Assembly: GCA_006384855.1 (NCBI GenBank)
Contig: VCJN01001919.1
Location: 124,001-188,000, forward strand
Length of the DNA: 64,000 nt
Direction of reading: 5' to 3'
Origin: Tetraselmis striata
Lineage: Eukaryota; Chlorophyta; Chlorodendrophyceae; Chlorodendrales; Chlorodendraceae
Part shown: in pieces, positions 25,401 through 35,213 of the stretch
Position numbering within the stretch: position 1 is the stretch's first letter
How the letters are laid out: each line of letters starts with the position of its first letter
Notes under the pieces: model-generated
Seen by the model: only the letters and a program-made list of their open reading frames with translations
Told to the model about the DNA's origin: nothing
The model's database searches: none
Made by a program: the position numbers and the translations under genes

Positions 25401-26276
25401 ATGTCAGATGGAGAAGAACCCGTCGCTGAGCCGACGTTGCAGTCGCTGAACGCAGATATGAGGGCCCAGTCTTCATTACTGCGAGAGCTGGCTACAGCTG
25501 TGGCACAATTGACGGTTCGTGATCGCGTTGTTGATGGAGAAGGGGCACATGGCTCCGGCTCAGGGCAGCGTTTCGCGAGACAGCCGACAGGCAGCGGGGG
25601 AGCCGCAGAGCGCCCCGACTTGCTAGAGCTAGCCCAGAGCGGCCGTGTCGGAGCAAAATCCGTGAGTGCCGAGGATGATTACCTCGCGGTGCCAGAGCTA
25701 CTGCAGAGAGCAGAGTCTGGTTACGAGGCCGTTCGACCGGTCAGCCGAGTGCCTGGACTTTTCCCTTTGAGCACCGACCTAACGAACGAGTACCTCAAGC
25801 AGGATGACCGGCGTCTGCCGGCCCAGGAGGAGTACTTGTGGATGTCGTGTTTCGGGGCCCACATGGCCGCCCTTTTCGTGGCGCTCGACGAGCTACTGCC
25901 CTACGTCCCTTCCAGCAACCAGGACTTCACCCCCTACCTCGCGAGAGCCCGGAACCACGCCGAGGCCATCGACAAGGCGTTTCGGTTTCGTTTGGCCTTC
26001 CTACGGAAGCTCAATGAGATCAAGCGTGTGCACGGTGACCAAGGTGTTCTGGACGTGCTGCGAGCCCAGCATTTTCAGCCTGCTTCGGAGCATTTGGGTT
26101 CCGCGATTTTTGGGGACCTCATGCGGGACTACGAGCGTCGTGTCTTCGAGGCGACCGTTGCCAGCAGCGCCAAGGCGACCGCTACTTCTCGAGTGGCGGC
26201 TGCAGTTGCAGGTCGCGGGCGTGGGCGAGGACGTGGTGGCGGACGTGGACGTGGCCGCGAAGGTGAGCACGAGTGA
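25401..26276 (+). CDS. Gag-like ORF1 of the recombinase element, 291 aa
   Basis: First ATG of the frame is at 25401 (MSDGEEPVAEP). A short leucine-rich helix (about residues 12-40) is followed by a variable linker, a helical central region with hydrophobic and aromatic residues (WMSCFGAHMAALFVALDELL, about 145-165), and a C-terminal GR-rich tail (GRGRGRGGGRGRG) typical of nucleic-acid-binding proteins. Position and composition fit the gag-like ORF of DIRS-order elements; no zinc knuckle is seen. It ends at TGA 26274-26276, which lies in the same frame as ORF2 with no other stop between them. Confidence 0.7.
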   Translation: MSDGEEPVAEPTLQSLNADMRAQSSLLRELATAVAQLTVRDRVVDGEGAHGSGSGQRFARQPTGSGGAAERPDLLELAQSGRVGAKSVSAEDDYLAVPELLQRAESGYEAVRPVSRVPGLFPLSTDLTNEYLKQDDRRLPAQEEYLWMSCFGAHMAALFVALDELLPYVPSSNQDFTPYLARARNHAEAIDKAFRFRLAFLRKLNEIKRVHGDQGVLDVLRAQHFQPASEHLGSAIFGDLMRDYERRVFEATVASSAKATATSRVAAAVAGRGRGRGRGGGRGRGREGEHE

Positions 26277-27938
26277 CGGTGTGGGGCGCCGTTCGTCGGA
26301 GCTGCAGGAGCCTTGCGAGGCCACCTTTCGGTGACCGCCGCAAGACGCACCCTTGCAGCTCAACGGCGGGATGAGCGCCCTGTGTCAGGACCTGACCCCC
26401 CCACCTTACAGACTTCATTTAGACCTTCCTCGGTGCGGCGCTTCTTACATCTACAGCCGAGTGCGGCTCAACCATCCGCACACCTGCACATGGCGGCTCA
26501 ACCATCCGCCTTTCGTACAACCCCATCTCTGCGTTCGTCGGTTGTTACACTACGAGTTACAACCGGTTCGCAACGACCAAGTTTCGCGCGTGTACGTTAC
26601 GCACGGGACAGGCGCTATGAGCGCGAAGGGCGCGCGGGGCGGCCCTCCTACCTGAACCTAGCCCCGCAAACCCGTACTGAAGCTACTGCAAACCCGTCCA
26701 GCAACTACCGGCCAACCGCCGGGAACCTAACCGCTGCTGCCGAGTACTTTGCGAACAGTGGCCGTGCCGGTGGCACTCTGTCAGTAAAACGACGCACTTA
26801 CGTAATCGACGAGCCCGCAGCTATCGCTCCGTGGGCTGCGTCACTGCGATCCCGACTACAGGACGCGTTCGGCTCAGACGAGCTAGGCCAGCGGACGCTC
26901 GACCTGCTCTCCAGCTCCCTCAGCGCTCAGACCCTCAAGAGCTACGCCAGCAGGTTGGCTCAGTTCGCTGAGTTCTGCCACGACTCCGAGAACATCAGCC
27001 CGCTAGAGGCGACTACTGCTACTGTTGTTCGGTACGTTGCCTGGATCGGGGAGCGAGGGCATATCGCAGCTAAGTCGCTGCAGCCCTACCTGTCTGCCAT
27101 CAACACCTTCTTCGAGCTGCACAACCTCGTCCCGATCGCCAAGGACAGCCTACACCTCACTTCGGCAAGACGTGGGTTAATGTTACGTCAGCGTCGACTG
27201 GACGTTGCCCCTTTGCGTGTCCCTCTGCCTGCGGATGTAGCTTACCGCTTCGTCTCAAAGGCCGAGCTAATTGTGTCTGCTCCTTACCCAGAGTCCCACC
27301 TCGACTACCGAGCTCTCTTGGCCTCGGTTGTCAACTTCCTGTTCTTTGCCAGGGGCCTTACTGGCGTCTCCTGTCGAGTGCAAGATGTGCATGTCGACAC
27401 CTACAACATCACCTTGCAGATCTACCGCGAGAAGGGTCGCGCCGGCCGGCGAGGACCTGACGACCTGCGCGTACTTCTCCTTCCAGTGTCCGAGCACCCT
27501 CGAGTGGCACGTCTCTTGCGCTACTTCATCGACAACGTCCAGTCTGTCCCCCTGGTTACTGTTGGCTTGGCTACCTCCAACTTCTGGGCTGTCAATGTGG
27601 CTGAGCAGTCAAAACCTTGGACTGCTACTACGATGTCAGACTGGTTGTCTACAGCAGTCAACCTAGTCAACGCTGCCCCCCCTGCTGGCACTTCCTGGAC
27701 GTCACACAGTCTACGCAAGGGCGCAGCCTCTGCAGCGAACGCCATTGGAGCGCCACTGTCCCACATCCGCTACCAGGGCGGTTGGGCCACTAACTCCGAT
27801 GTCGTTCTGGACTACATCGACCCCAACGTTCTTCCTTCTCCTGGCGCGTGGTTCTTTTTTGGACACATCGCCCCCCTCCGCCACTTCCAAGTCCAACAGG
27901 ACTCCGCAGCGGTGGCCTTCCCAGTGCCTCCTTCATGA
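26277..27938 (+). CDS. Tyrosine recombinase ORF2
   Basis: Same frame as ORF1, separated from it by a single TGA; the first internal ATG is at 26490. The N-terminal part (to about 26750) is S/P/Q/R-rich. A core-binding-like helical region follows (SLSAQTLKSYASRLAQFAEF) and then the catalytic domain. Likely active-site residues: Arg in FFARGLTG (about 27351), His and Arg in SHSLRKGAAS (27705 and 27714), Trp of the GGW motif, and the nucleophilic Tyr in VLDYID (about 27813). This is the R..HxxR..W..Y pattern of tyrosine recombinases, of the kind in DIRS-order elements and related algal proteins. It should catalyse DNA cleavage and rejoining between the element and its target without target duplication. 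Translation may need read-through of the TGA, internal initiation or an unseen splice. All active-site residues look intact. Confidence 0.88.
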   Translation, partial: RCGAPFVGAAGALRGHLSVTAARRTLAAQRRDERPVSGPDPPTLQTSFRPSSVRRFLHLQPSAAQPSAHLHMAAQPSAFRTTPSLRSSVVTLRVTTGSQRPSFARVRYARDRRYEREGRAGRPSYLNLAPQTRTEATANPSSNYRPTAGNLTAAAEYFANSGRAGGTLSVKRRTYVIDEPAAIAPWAASLRSRLQDAFGSDELGQRTLDLLSSSLSAQTLKSYASRLAQFAEFCHDSENISPLEATTATVVRYVAWIGERGHIAAKSLQPYLSAINTFFELHNLVPIAKDSLHLTSARRGLMLRQRRLDVAPLRVPLPADVAYRFVSKAELIVSAPYPESHLDYRALLASVVNFLFFARGLTGVSCRVQDVHVDTYNITLQIYREKGRAGRRGPDDLRVLLLPVSEHPRVARLLRYFIDNVQSVPLVTVGLATSNFWAVNVAEQSKPWTATTMSDWLSTAVNLVNAAPPAGTSWTSHSLRKGAASAANAIGAPLSHIRYQGGWATNSDVVLDYIDPNVLPSPGAWFFFGHIAPLRHFQVQQDSAAVAFPVPPS

Positions 27939-27991
27939 CTTGGCGCTACCCCTTCTCCGTCAATCCACCGCTCTCTCCGTTCGCTTATGAC

Positions 27992-28018
27992 TGGCAAAAC
28001 CAGACTCAACTTTGAAAT
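27992..28018 (+). repeat. Split direct repeat B1
   Basis: 27 bp, TGGCAAAACCAGACTCAACT through TTGAAAT, identical to B2 at 28297-28323. Its last two bases overlap the first two of A2. Confidence 0.9.
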
Positions 28019-28203
28019 GATCTAAACTAGTTTATGGGGTTTCCATCCTTGACCTAACCGCTTTTCAGCTACAAGTGCTGCGCAGTGGTACGGGAACTAG
28101 TAACTGTTGTTGCGCCCTTGTTGGGTGCAGCACGAGTAGACATAAAAGCAGCCAGAACAGCTGAGCCTGCCATCGTCCAGTTTTCGCTGCGTTCCACGCA
28201 GCG
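28017..28203 (+). repeat. Split direct repeat A2
   Basis: 187-bp copy of A1 with two mismatches, directly following B1. Confidence 0.95.
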
Positions 28204-28296
28204 CCCCCCCTGACTCCGTTTTCCCTCCACGCTTTTCGCTAAACCTTCCTGCCAATTTCGGCTCTTGACCGTGTAAAACAGCCTGCGCGACCTTTT

Positions 28297-28323
28297 TGGC
28301 AAAACCAGACTCAACTTTGAAAT
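28297..28323 (+). repeat. Split direct repeat B2 (right end)
   Basis: 27 bp identical to B1. It marks the right end of the element; beyond it the sequence (ATTATTTACTCC) shares nothing with the DNA after B1. Confidence 0.9.
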
Positions 28324-28985
28324 ATTATTTACTCCGAGTATTTACTGGTACACACGATGTATTGTTAAGTACTAGTACTCTAGCCTCTGATGAAATTAAA
28401 GTCGCGCGAAGAGGCGCGGAGAATACGAGGAATCGCTGTGTTGCCGTACGGGTACCCGTATAGTGCAGCGGATCGGGCCTATAGGTGCATGACTAAAGCG
28501 CTTATCTACTGGAATGTAATACTCAGTACTATAATCCACCCACCCACCCGCCCAACCGCCCGCCCACGGTCCTTAATTACACAGCCGTCCGATTACTATC
28601 TCACGGTTAGGAGGCTATGAGTACTGGTACTCGCTACCCGCTGCTGGTAATGGAAAAAAACTGGTAGCGACTACTTCAAAGCGCTGGCAATGCGAACGCT
28701 CGCTGTTGGTATTGGTACTCGCTACTCGCTGCTGGTACTGCTCGTACTGGTACTAATACTCGCTACTCGCTGCTGGTAATGAAACAAAAAACTCTGGTAC
28801 TCGAAAGCGATGGCAATGCAAACGCTCGCTGCGGGTACTTCAAAGCGCTAGCAATGCAATTCATGGAACTGTAGGCCAGTGATATACAACCCGTTCTTTT
28901 GAAATTTTCTGAAAAATCGACGCATCGCTGATTCAACTGTCAAGTTACTTCATACGTGAAAAAATCTTTGGGCTTCCGTGCCGAT
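28324..28985. other. Repeat-rich spacer; duplicate of 47.78-48.05 kb
   Basis: 28440-28720 is a diverged direct copy of 47778-48050, sharing ACGGGTACCCGTATAGTGCA and the following 250 bases. It continues into a degenerate short tandem array built on GGTACTCGCTACTCGCTGCT (about 28620-28870). No gene is seen. Confidence 0.75.
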
Positions 28986-29269
28986 TGAGGCGGGGGCAGG
29001 GCTTGACCGGGATCGCTCAGGAGTCGGCGACTTGACCCTTGAGACGAGTGGGCCGCGCCCAGCGGACCGCTTGCGGCCGTCAGATTTGACGTTGGCGCGC
29101 GTGGGGGGGGGGGGGGGGGGGCGTGCGATCACATGATCGATTTCGCGTGCGTGTCCTCCACACACCCCACTTGGGGCAATGACCCCCGGTGGTGCACCCC
29201 GGGGATCGTGGCGACCGAGGCGGAGCACAACAATCAACTGCTGGCGGCGGACCGGGCGTCTTCCGCCCC

Positions 29270-29735
29270 AGTGCACGGTGTTCACCGGCACTACCCGTTT
29301 ACAGTTGAGGACCGCGACCGCCTCGGAAATCCGCTTTAACGTTGGTCTACATCTTCGTGGTGTTACTTGCTGTGCGCAACTTCCCTGGCGGTCCTTCCGC
29401 CCCGACTTCATGCTTCCTTCGTGGTCAGTCCGTCTAGGCTCTTCGGAACTTTGTTACTTGCCAGCCAGCCCGCTAAGTTGATAAGTTCCGCCATCACTTG
29501 TTGCGCACGCGGCGGGGGTTGTTGCGTCGAGTCTGTGCTTGCGTGCATGGCAGCACCTTGGGCGGCATTCTCTCTGTCGGAGTGCAGACGGCCCAATCTG
29601 GTGCGTCTGCCCGTGCTCATTCCGCACCTTTTTGTGGTGATGTTTCCACCGCGCAATTGCTGTAGTGCGCGTGGACGTTTCCTATTGCGTGTTTGGGTGG
29701 TTCCTAATCGCCTTTTGCAGCTAGCTCATGTAACT
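29270..29735 (-). repeat. Long copy of the dispersed repeat family (reverse)
   Basis: On the minus strand it matches 48485-48925 along most of its length and 30951-31215 over its first part. Shared marks are the CATGAGCTAGC-type end (here near 29725), the stretch around the GCATGCACGCAAGC.AGAC segment, and GGAAGGACCGCCAGGGA near 29395. Short frames on both strands are open in patches, but no family is recognisable. It is more diverged than the other long copy. Confidence 0.7.
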
Positions 29736-30950
29736 ATTGTTAATGTGCACACGGGATTAGTACGTTATGCTAAGATTCCAGGTAGCTGTTTTAAAACTAC
29801 TCGTCCGGAGTAGTCCTCGCATAGACCCTCCCGCGCCGCACAGGCGACAAAGGGGCGCGGGAGCGCCCCGAGGAGCTTCCTTCTACGCGAGTACTGGTGT
29901 GAATTACAAAAAAGGCAGAAACAAATCCACCTACAGCGCTAGTTGAAGGAAAACAAAATATCAACACAGCAATCCGCCGCCCCTAAGAGGGCTAACAGGC
30001 GGATTTATACTGGTAGTACTGGTAATCCTGATCGCCGTTTGCATGCTTGCAGCTGGCTCGTGTATGTAATGTAGCGAGCAATTACCCTATTATGGCCTTA
30101 TGGGGCACCTTTCTGTTTAACCTAGTCTCCCGAATCGCCACATTACTGCATGCCATCCCCGTCTTTAATTTGCATCCCATTCCGGGTGCTGTTAGCTGTC
30201 TGTGGCATGTTCTATGACTCAATTTGACAAAGTTTAGGCATAGAAGTGCCGGGTTCAGAGGGTGGGGGTCGGGGGTCGGGGCTTTTTAAAAAAATGGAGT
30301 TTGTAAATTATGGGGCACCCGCCCGCGCGGCGGGCCTGCCGCGCACCATCACCTAGGGACACATGCGCGGCGACGTCACAACCACGCCCGGCCACGAGCC
30401 TAAGGACGTCCCCCGCCCCCTATCTGCCCACGTTGGTGTCTAGAGGGGCTAGAGGCTGCCGGGGTCTTGGCGAGCCCTGCGCCATGGCGAGGATCTGGAG
30501 CGCCATCGCGGTCTAGGTCGGGTCGATCCGTGGGGCGCCCACTGCCTGCGACTCTGCTGGCGTCTCGGTCGCGCCAGGCCCAGCATGTAGAGCCTCCGCC
30601 GCGGCGCTGGTTGCAGCAACGGCCCTTGCCATAGCTTGTTTGGCAATGTGCTCTGCGTCGCGGGGAGAACGAAGGCGCGCCGCCCGTTTTTTTTCCGAGC
30701 CGACTTGCCAAGATCGCTGCTGCTCGCACACGCACGCACGCACGCCCGCCGACCTACCCCGCGACATACCAACACAACAGCCTTTCACCCCATCATCGCT
30801 GCTAGGTATGTCACGTCACAACTGGCCCTGGTGGCGAGCCAGGTTACGAGAGGATGTGTCGTCGGCTGGCAGAGAGCGGCCACGTGTTGCGGTTGAAGAT
30901 TCGAAGTTTGAAATTTAACATTTTCCGAGCTGACCCACCTCCACTATAAT
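29736..30950. other. Non-coding, G-rich and repeat fragments
   Basis: Contains a fragment beginning TACTGGTGTGAATTACAAAA (about 29891), also found at about 32390, 38908 and 48098, and a dispersed-family end fragment near 30045. A G-rich block (30258-30285, GGGTGGGGGTCGGGGGTCGG) could form a quadruplex. No gene is supported. Confidence 0.5.
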
Positions 30951-31215
30951 TACATGAGCTAGCAGCAGAAGGCGATATCAGGAAATCACCAAAAAAAAAG
31001 GAAAATCAGAAAGGTCCTCTACAGCGACTGCGAGGTGGAAGCAGTAACATGAGAAGACGCAGAATGGGCACGAGCCCACGCATCAGACTTGGCCATTTGC
31101 ACACCGGCAGAGAAAATGCCGCCCAAGGTACCATGCACGCAAGCCGAGACCCGCTGCAATAGCCCCCGCCGTGTGCGCGACAGGTGACGGCGGAACTCAG
31201 CAGGTTGGCTGGCGA
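30951..31215 (+). repeat. Dispersed repeat family copy (forward)
   Basis: Starts at the family end (TACATGAGCTAGCAGCAGAA) and runs colinear with 48487-48760 to GACAAAGTTCCGAAGTGC, then diverges. Confidence 0.85.
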
Positions 31216-31605
31216 CAAAGTTCCGAAGTGCCCACCTCCACTATCCCGGTTACAGCTCCCACAGACGAGGCATGCGCGCACCGCCCGCCTGGGACAACCT
31301 GGCAGACAGATAGGTCTAGGGCTGGTGAGAAGCCCACCTCCATTCCTGCAATCCTGGCTATGGCTTGCCTTGCCCCGAGAGGGTGCTCCATATTTTGGGT
31401 GCCCCATAATAAGGATACATCAACCCACCCACCCACCGCCTGGGCGGGCCCGACGACCGTCCTCGGGCCTCGGAATCGCGGGCCCTTCCTCCGCCTCCAC
31501 CCCCGGCTGGGGATGGGGGCGGGGATCGTGCACGGGTGGCGCCTTGGTAGCCTTGGCCCCGCTGCCACAGCCCGTGCTGCCACTGCCGCGGAGGAGCAGT
31601 GTGAG

Positions 31606-32240
31606 CTGGACACCGGCGTCTCACGTCGTTGCTGGTCCGGTCAAGTCCCCGTTCGCTGTTCTTTGAGCACCCTCTCCCTTCCTGTCATGTCGGCGCCTCC
31701 ACATCACATTCGGCCTAGTGCCGCTATTGGAGTGGAGTGGCCCGGGATGTTGTGCTGGGAAGGGAGTTCTACGTTCGGCGGAAGGGGACGCGGCCGAGCT
31801 GGCGGCGGATCAGGCGATGGGCGGAACAACGCGGGCTGGACACCGGCGTCTTACGTCGTTGCTGGCCCGGTCAAGTCCCCGTTCGCTGTTCTTTGAGCAC
31901 CCTTTCCCTTCCGGTCCTGTCGGCGCCTCCACATTACATTCGGCCTAGTGCCGCTATTGGAGTGGCCCGGGATGTTGTGCTGGGAAGGAAGTTCTACGTT
32001 CGGCGGAAGGGGACGCGACCGAGCTGGCGGCGGATTTGGCGATGGGTCTGTTGCACGCCCGTGGCGCCCCGTTCTGGGTTGGACCCCCCCACTTCCGCTC
32101 CTTGCTGCGAGACCTCTACTTTGAAGCCCCTTTCCTGTCGGCGCCTTCACATCACATTCGGCCTAGTGCCGCTATTGGAGTGGCCCGGGATTGTGTGCTG
32201 GGGAGAGCGTCCCTATTGCGTGGAGCGGCGGCTGGCTGGT
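31606..32240 (+). repeat. Tandem repeat, about 230-bp unit, three copies
   Basis: CTGGACACCGGCGTC recurs at 31606 and 31836 (period 230). CGGCCTAGTGCCGCTATTGG occurs at about 31711, 31941 and 32159 (periods 230 and about 218). The third copy is partial. One frame stays open across units (YVRRKGTRPSWRRIRRW), but no protein family is recognised. Confidence 0.85.
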
Positions 32241-32384
32241 GGCGATGCCTGATCGGTGGCTGTCATGGCGGTTCCCGCCTCGTGTGGCCCGTAGCTGGAT
32301 TTTCTTCTGGATTTCTGCATGGATTTCTTGAATTTTGCAGCTAGCACATGTAATCATCATAATAGGGGAAATGCTCGCTAATTG

Positions 32385-33445
32385 CTGGTACTGGTGTGAA
32401 TTACAAAAAGGGCAGTTCCCCATAATTAGAAAATCAATACAGCAAGGCGCCTAAAAGCGGCCCGCATCCCGCATAAGGCGGGATGGATGAGTGATGCGCA
32501 CACGGTTCAGGGTCCGGGCCACGCGTGCACGTGTGTGTGTGGGTGATCCTCGGACGTGCTGTGCAGCTTCAGCAACGGAATGGCAGACGAATCTGCGCCG
32601 TCTGATGAGGCAGCGAGCGCGCTCTCGAGCGGCCACCAAGCTCAGGACCCCGAGGAAATCTCTTGCGAGCAAGGCCTCTTGGTGGGCCCGGGTGATGCAC
32701 CGAGTGCCCCGCGATGAGGGCGCCCCGATCCGCAGCCAAGCATGCGATACCATGCACTGTGCGGCGCACCCCCTTGCTTACCTCACCCACTGTGCCGAAG
32801 ATCATGCCCGTGTACTCCGACATATCCATGATGTCTCGAAGAGGGCCCTTCTGTCCGGGCTCCGTGTTGTGCCACGCCGCATCCCGCGCAGCCAACCCCC
32901 GTTGTATGTCGCCCAACAGGGAGCGCGCAAACCGATCCACAGCCGTGGCCCGGGGCACTGCAGTGTACTTGACCCCGTACCGCATAGTCTTGAACTCCAG
33001 CAGCGTGGACTTCAAGCTCCGGGGATCATAACTCCCGGTCACGACGTTGAACGCCGGAAGGGAGAGCTCTGCGTCCGGCACTAGGTCCTTGAGTTCATCC
33101 CTGGGCACGGTGTTGCCGAGAGGCACTGCCTGCTGGAACACGTCATCCACCTCCCGCCGTACCGCGATACCTAGGTCGTGAACACAGTGATCGCGGAAGG
33201 CATCTGCGATAGCGTCGTGCTGTACACGCCAGTGAGCGCGCGTCTCCAGGCGCCGGGAGGTTCATGAGCGCGTCGCCGTATAGGTCAACAGTGACGGGGT
33301 TGTGCTCCGTCGAGGGCAGAATGATCTGGCTCCCAACCACCGGGGCCAAGCACGGGCTAGGTAGAAGGAAGTACCCGGCAGCGACCTCCCGCAGCTCATG
33401 CGGAGTCATGGCTGTCCGCGCGATGGGGATGGCCACTGTCCACAT
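32385..33445 (-). pseudogene. Broken gene of unknown function, partly duplicated at 38.9 kb
   Basis: On the minus strand a first frame opens at ATG 33445 (MTPHELREVAAGYFLLP, then SQIILPSTEHNPVTVDLYGD). It must shift by one base near 33250 to reach a second frame that reads HDAIADAFRDHCVHDLGIAV and then FQQAVPLGNTVPRDELKDL down to about 32780. The residue mix is that of a real protein (about 220 aa), but I do not know the family. Downstream the frame becomes Arg-rich and is probably not coding. The segment 32385-32756 is repeated at 38905-39263. It looks like a decayed mobile-element gene. Confidence 0.5.
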
Positions 33446-35213
33446 GCCTGGTACTGGTACTGGTAGTCGCTACTGGTACTGATAATGGTAGGCGAGTAAT
33501 GGTACTCGCGTACCTCTGCTGCTCGGATAACAGCACCGGTAACGTGTGCCCTGGCCTGTACGAGGGAGGCGAATTTCTCCGTCGCGCGACCGGCCCGGTA
33601 GTCGCAGATTCTGTCACTTGGCGCAGATGTGCTGTCACTCGCACGATAGCGACTATTTATCGATGATAATCGCGCGTTTTTAGTCTCCAATTCTCCAGTA
33701 GGAGGGTTAGCTGTAACAACAGTATTGAGGCCAATGGTACGTGAGTGGCACGACGTCTCCCCGCTGACGTGGACTCCAGCGCACGGTTATTCCCACGTAT
33801 TTCATCCCAGAGCTTCATTTGTCTGCCGACTTACCGTACAATGAGTAGGGAGCGAGACTGTGCTATATGCGAGCCTGCTACAATTCCACTACTAAGGATT
33901 ATACGGCGCGCGGCATCAGTAGTAGCGACTACCCTGTACGAGTTCTTGAGGTCCGTCACCCGCCCTCCGGAAGCATATCGCGCGCCGGAAGGTCGCGCGC
34001 CACAGTTGCCGGATGAGATATTCGAAGACTGCAGCGCCCATACGCCAGTGCGAGGGGCTCATCAATATAACATCGCTAACAGGTGACGTGCCGCCGCTGT
34101 CATCTATACCAAAGTTCCTGTGCACGTACGGCGCCGAGCAGACGAAGCAAGAACCAGGTAAACATGCCCCCTCCTCGCGCACCAGCACACGTCCCGCTGC
34201 CCACAATAACCAGGCAGTATTGTGCTCCGGAACTACAGCACACCGCGACACCAATGCGCGAACTACGACGTAGAGTGGCATCATCTGCCGGCCGCTTTTT
34301 CCGCCGATACCTATGACGTCGTAGTACACAGCGTGAGTCGACCAGTTCGATCTATATATACATTCGAACGCACAGCTAGCAAAGCGTTTAGTGCGTTAAG
34401 CGAAGAAGCCGCAGCCGCGCAAGGGAGTAAAGAGGCGAAGGGGGGGGGGGGGGGGGGGGGGGGGGACGCGGGCGGGGGCGGGGGGCTTCCGCCGTCCCGC
34501 CAATGATTGGTGCTGCCTTTCCACATGTTTCCATAATGTACTTGCATGGACGAACGTGGTCCTTCTGAGAGTGACACAACGCCACTTGAAAGTCAGCCAG
34601 CCCAACCCTACCGCCTCCTGAGCGATTTCGAGTCGACTGCTGCCGTCACCGGCAGCGGCAGTCGAGTAGTGGCCATCGTCGAGCGGCCGTCGATACTTAT
34701 TTGTGCCGATATATACCCTACAGTGTAGCGCTGGGCCTGTATGCCACTCGCCAATAACTCGGGGTACCAGTCCTGACAGGGTCTGCCCCCATCGAAACGA
34801 AAAGACCTTTCAAGTTGACGATCTGTGTTAGTGCGCTATATGCTGGGGCCGGCAGCCTGGCGTGTAGTCTGCTCACCTCTTCGCACGCAGTGCATCGTAT
34901 TTCGCATGGTCTTAATATTGGTTTGCGTGCGTGCTAGAATTTCTCTCCGTGTCATCATCGTCGTGACCGACGACGAGTTGAGGACTGCGAACACCGTCCA
35001 GTTGTACTAACACCTGCTCTGTTACGTCCAGTACGTTTTGACAGGCAATCGTGCGCTATCAAGGACCCAAATCGCAACTCAGCCGCCAACGACCCAAGCC
35101 CGCGGAACTGGACCGCGTCGGTGCCTTTATACCGCAAAATATTGTTTTGTTCGGGCTTTGAAGGGCTTTATATTGGCCGCACGAGCAGCGGTACCGTGCC
35201 CATTTGAAGCAGG
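33446..35213. other. Intergenic, no confident gene
   Basis: Contains short ACTGGTACTGGTAGTCGC-type simple repeats (33450-33500), a G-run (34441-34465) and small ORFs on both strands with no recognisable feature. The last few hundred bases probably hold the promoter of the transporter gene at 35214. Confidence 0.45.

Larger units (their letters stand above)
25101..28323 (+). mobile_element. Compact tyrosine-recombinase element with split direct repeats, no RT
   Basis: A 3.2-kb unit laid out A1 (25101-25287), ORF1, ORF2, B1 (27992-28018), A2 (28017-28203), 93-bp spacer, B2 (28297-28323). A1 and A2 are 187 bp with two mismatches; B1 and B2 are identical over 27 bp. A1-ORFs-B1-A2-B2 is the split-direct-repeat plan of PAT/Ngaro/Kangaroo-type YR retrotransposons (DIRS order). 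Here the interior encodes only a gag-like protein and a tyrosine recombinase; no reverse transcriptase or RNase H is present in any frame. It is either an RT-deleted element moved in trans or a distinct RT-less class. No target-site duplication is seen at its edges, as expected for YR integration. Confidence 0.85.

Noticed and set aside
28950..29411. Minus-strand ORF of 153 aa considered as a gene
   Set aside because: It includes a translated G-run and overlaps a dispersed repeat; no domain.
30301..30520. Short non-coding RNA gene
   Set aside because: GC-rich and can fold in many ways, but no conserved tRNA, snRNA or rRNA signature was found.
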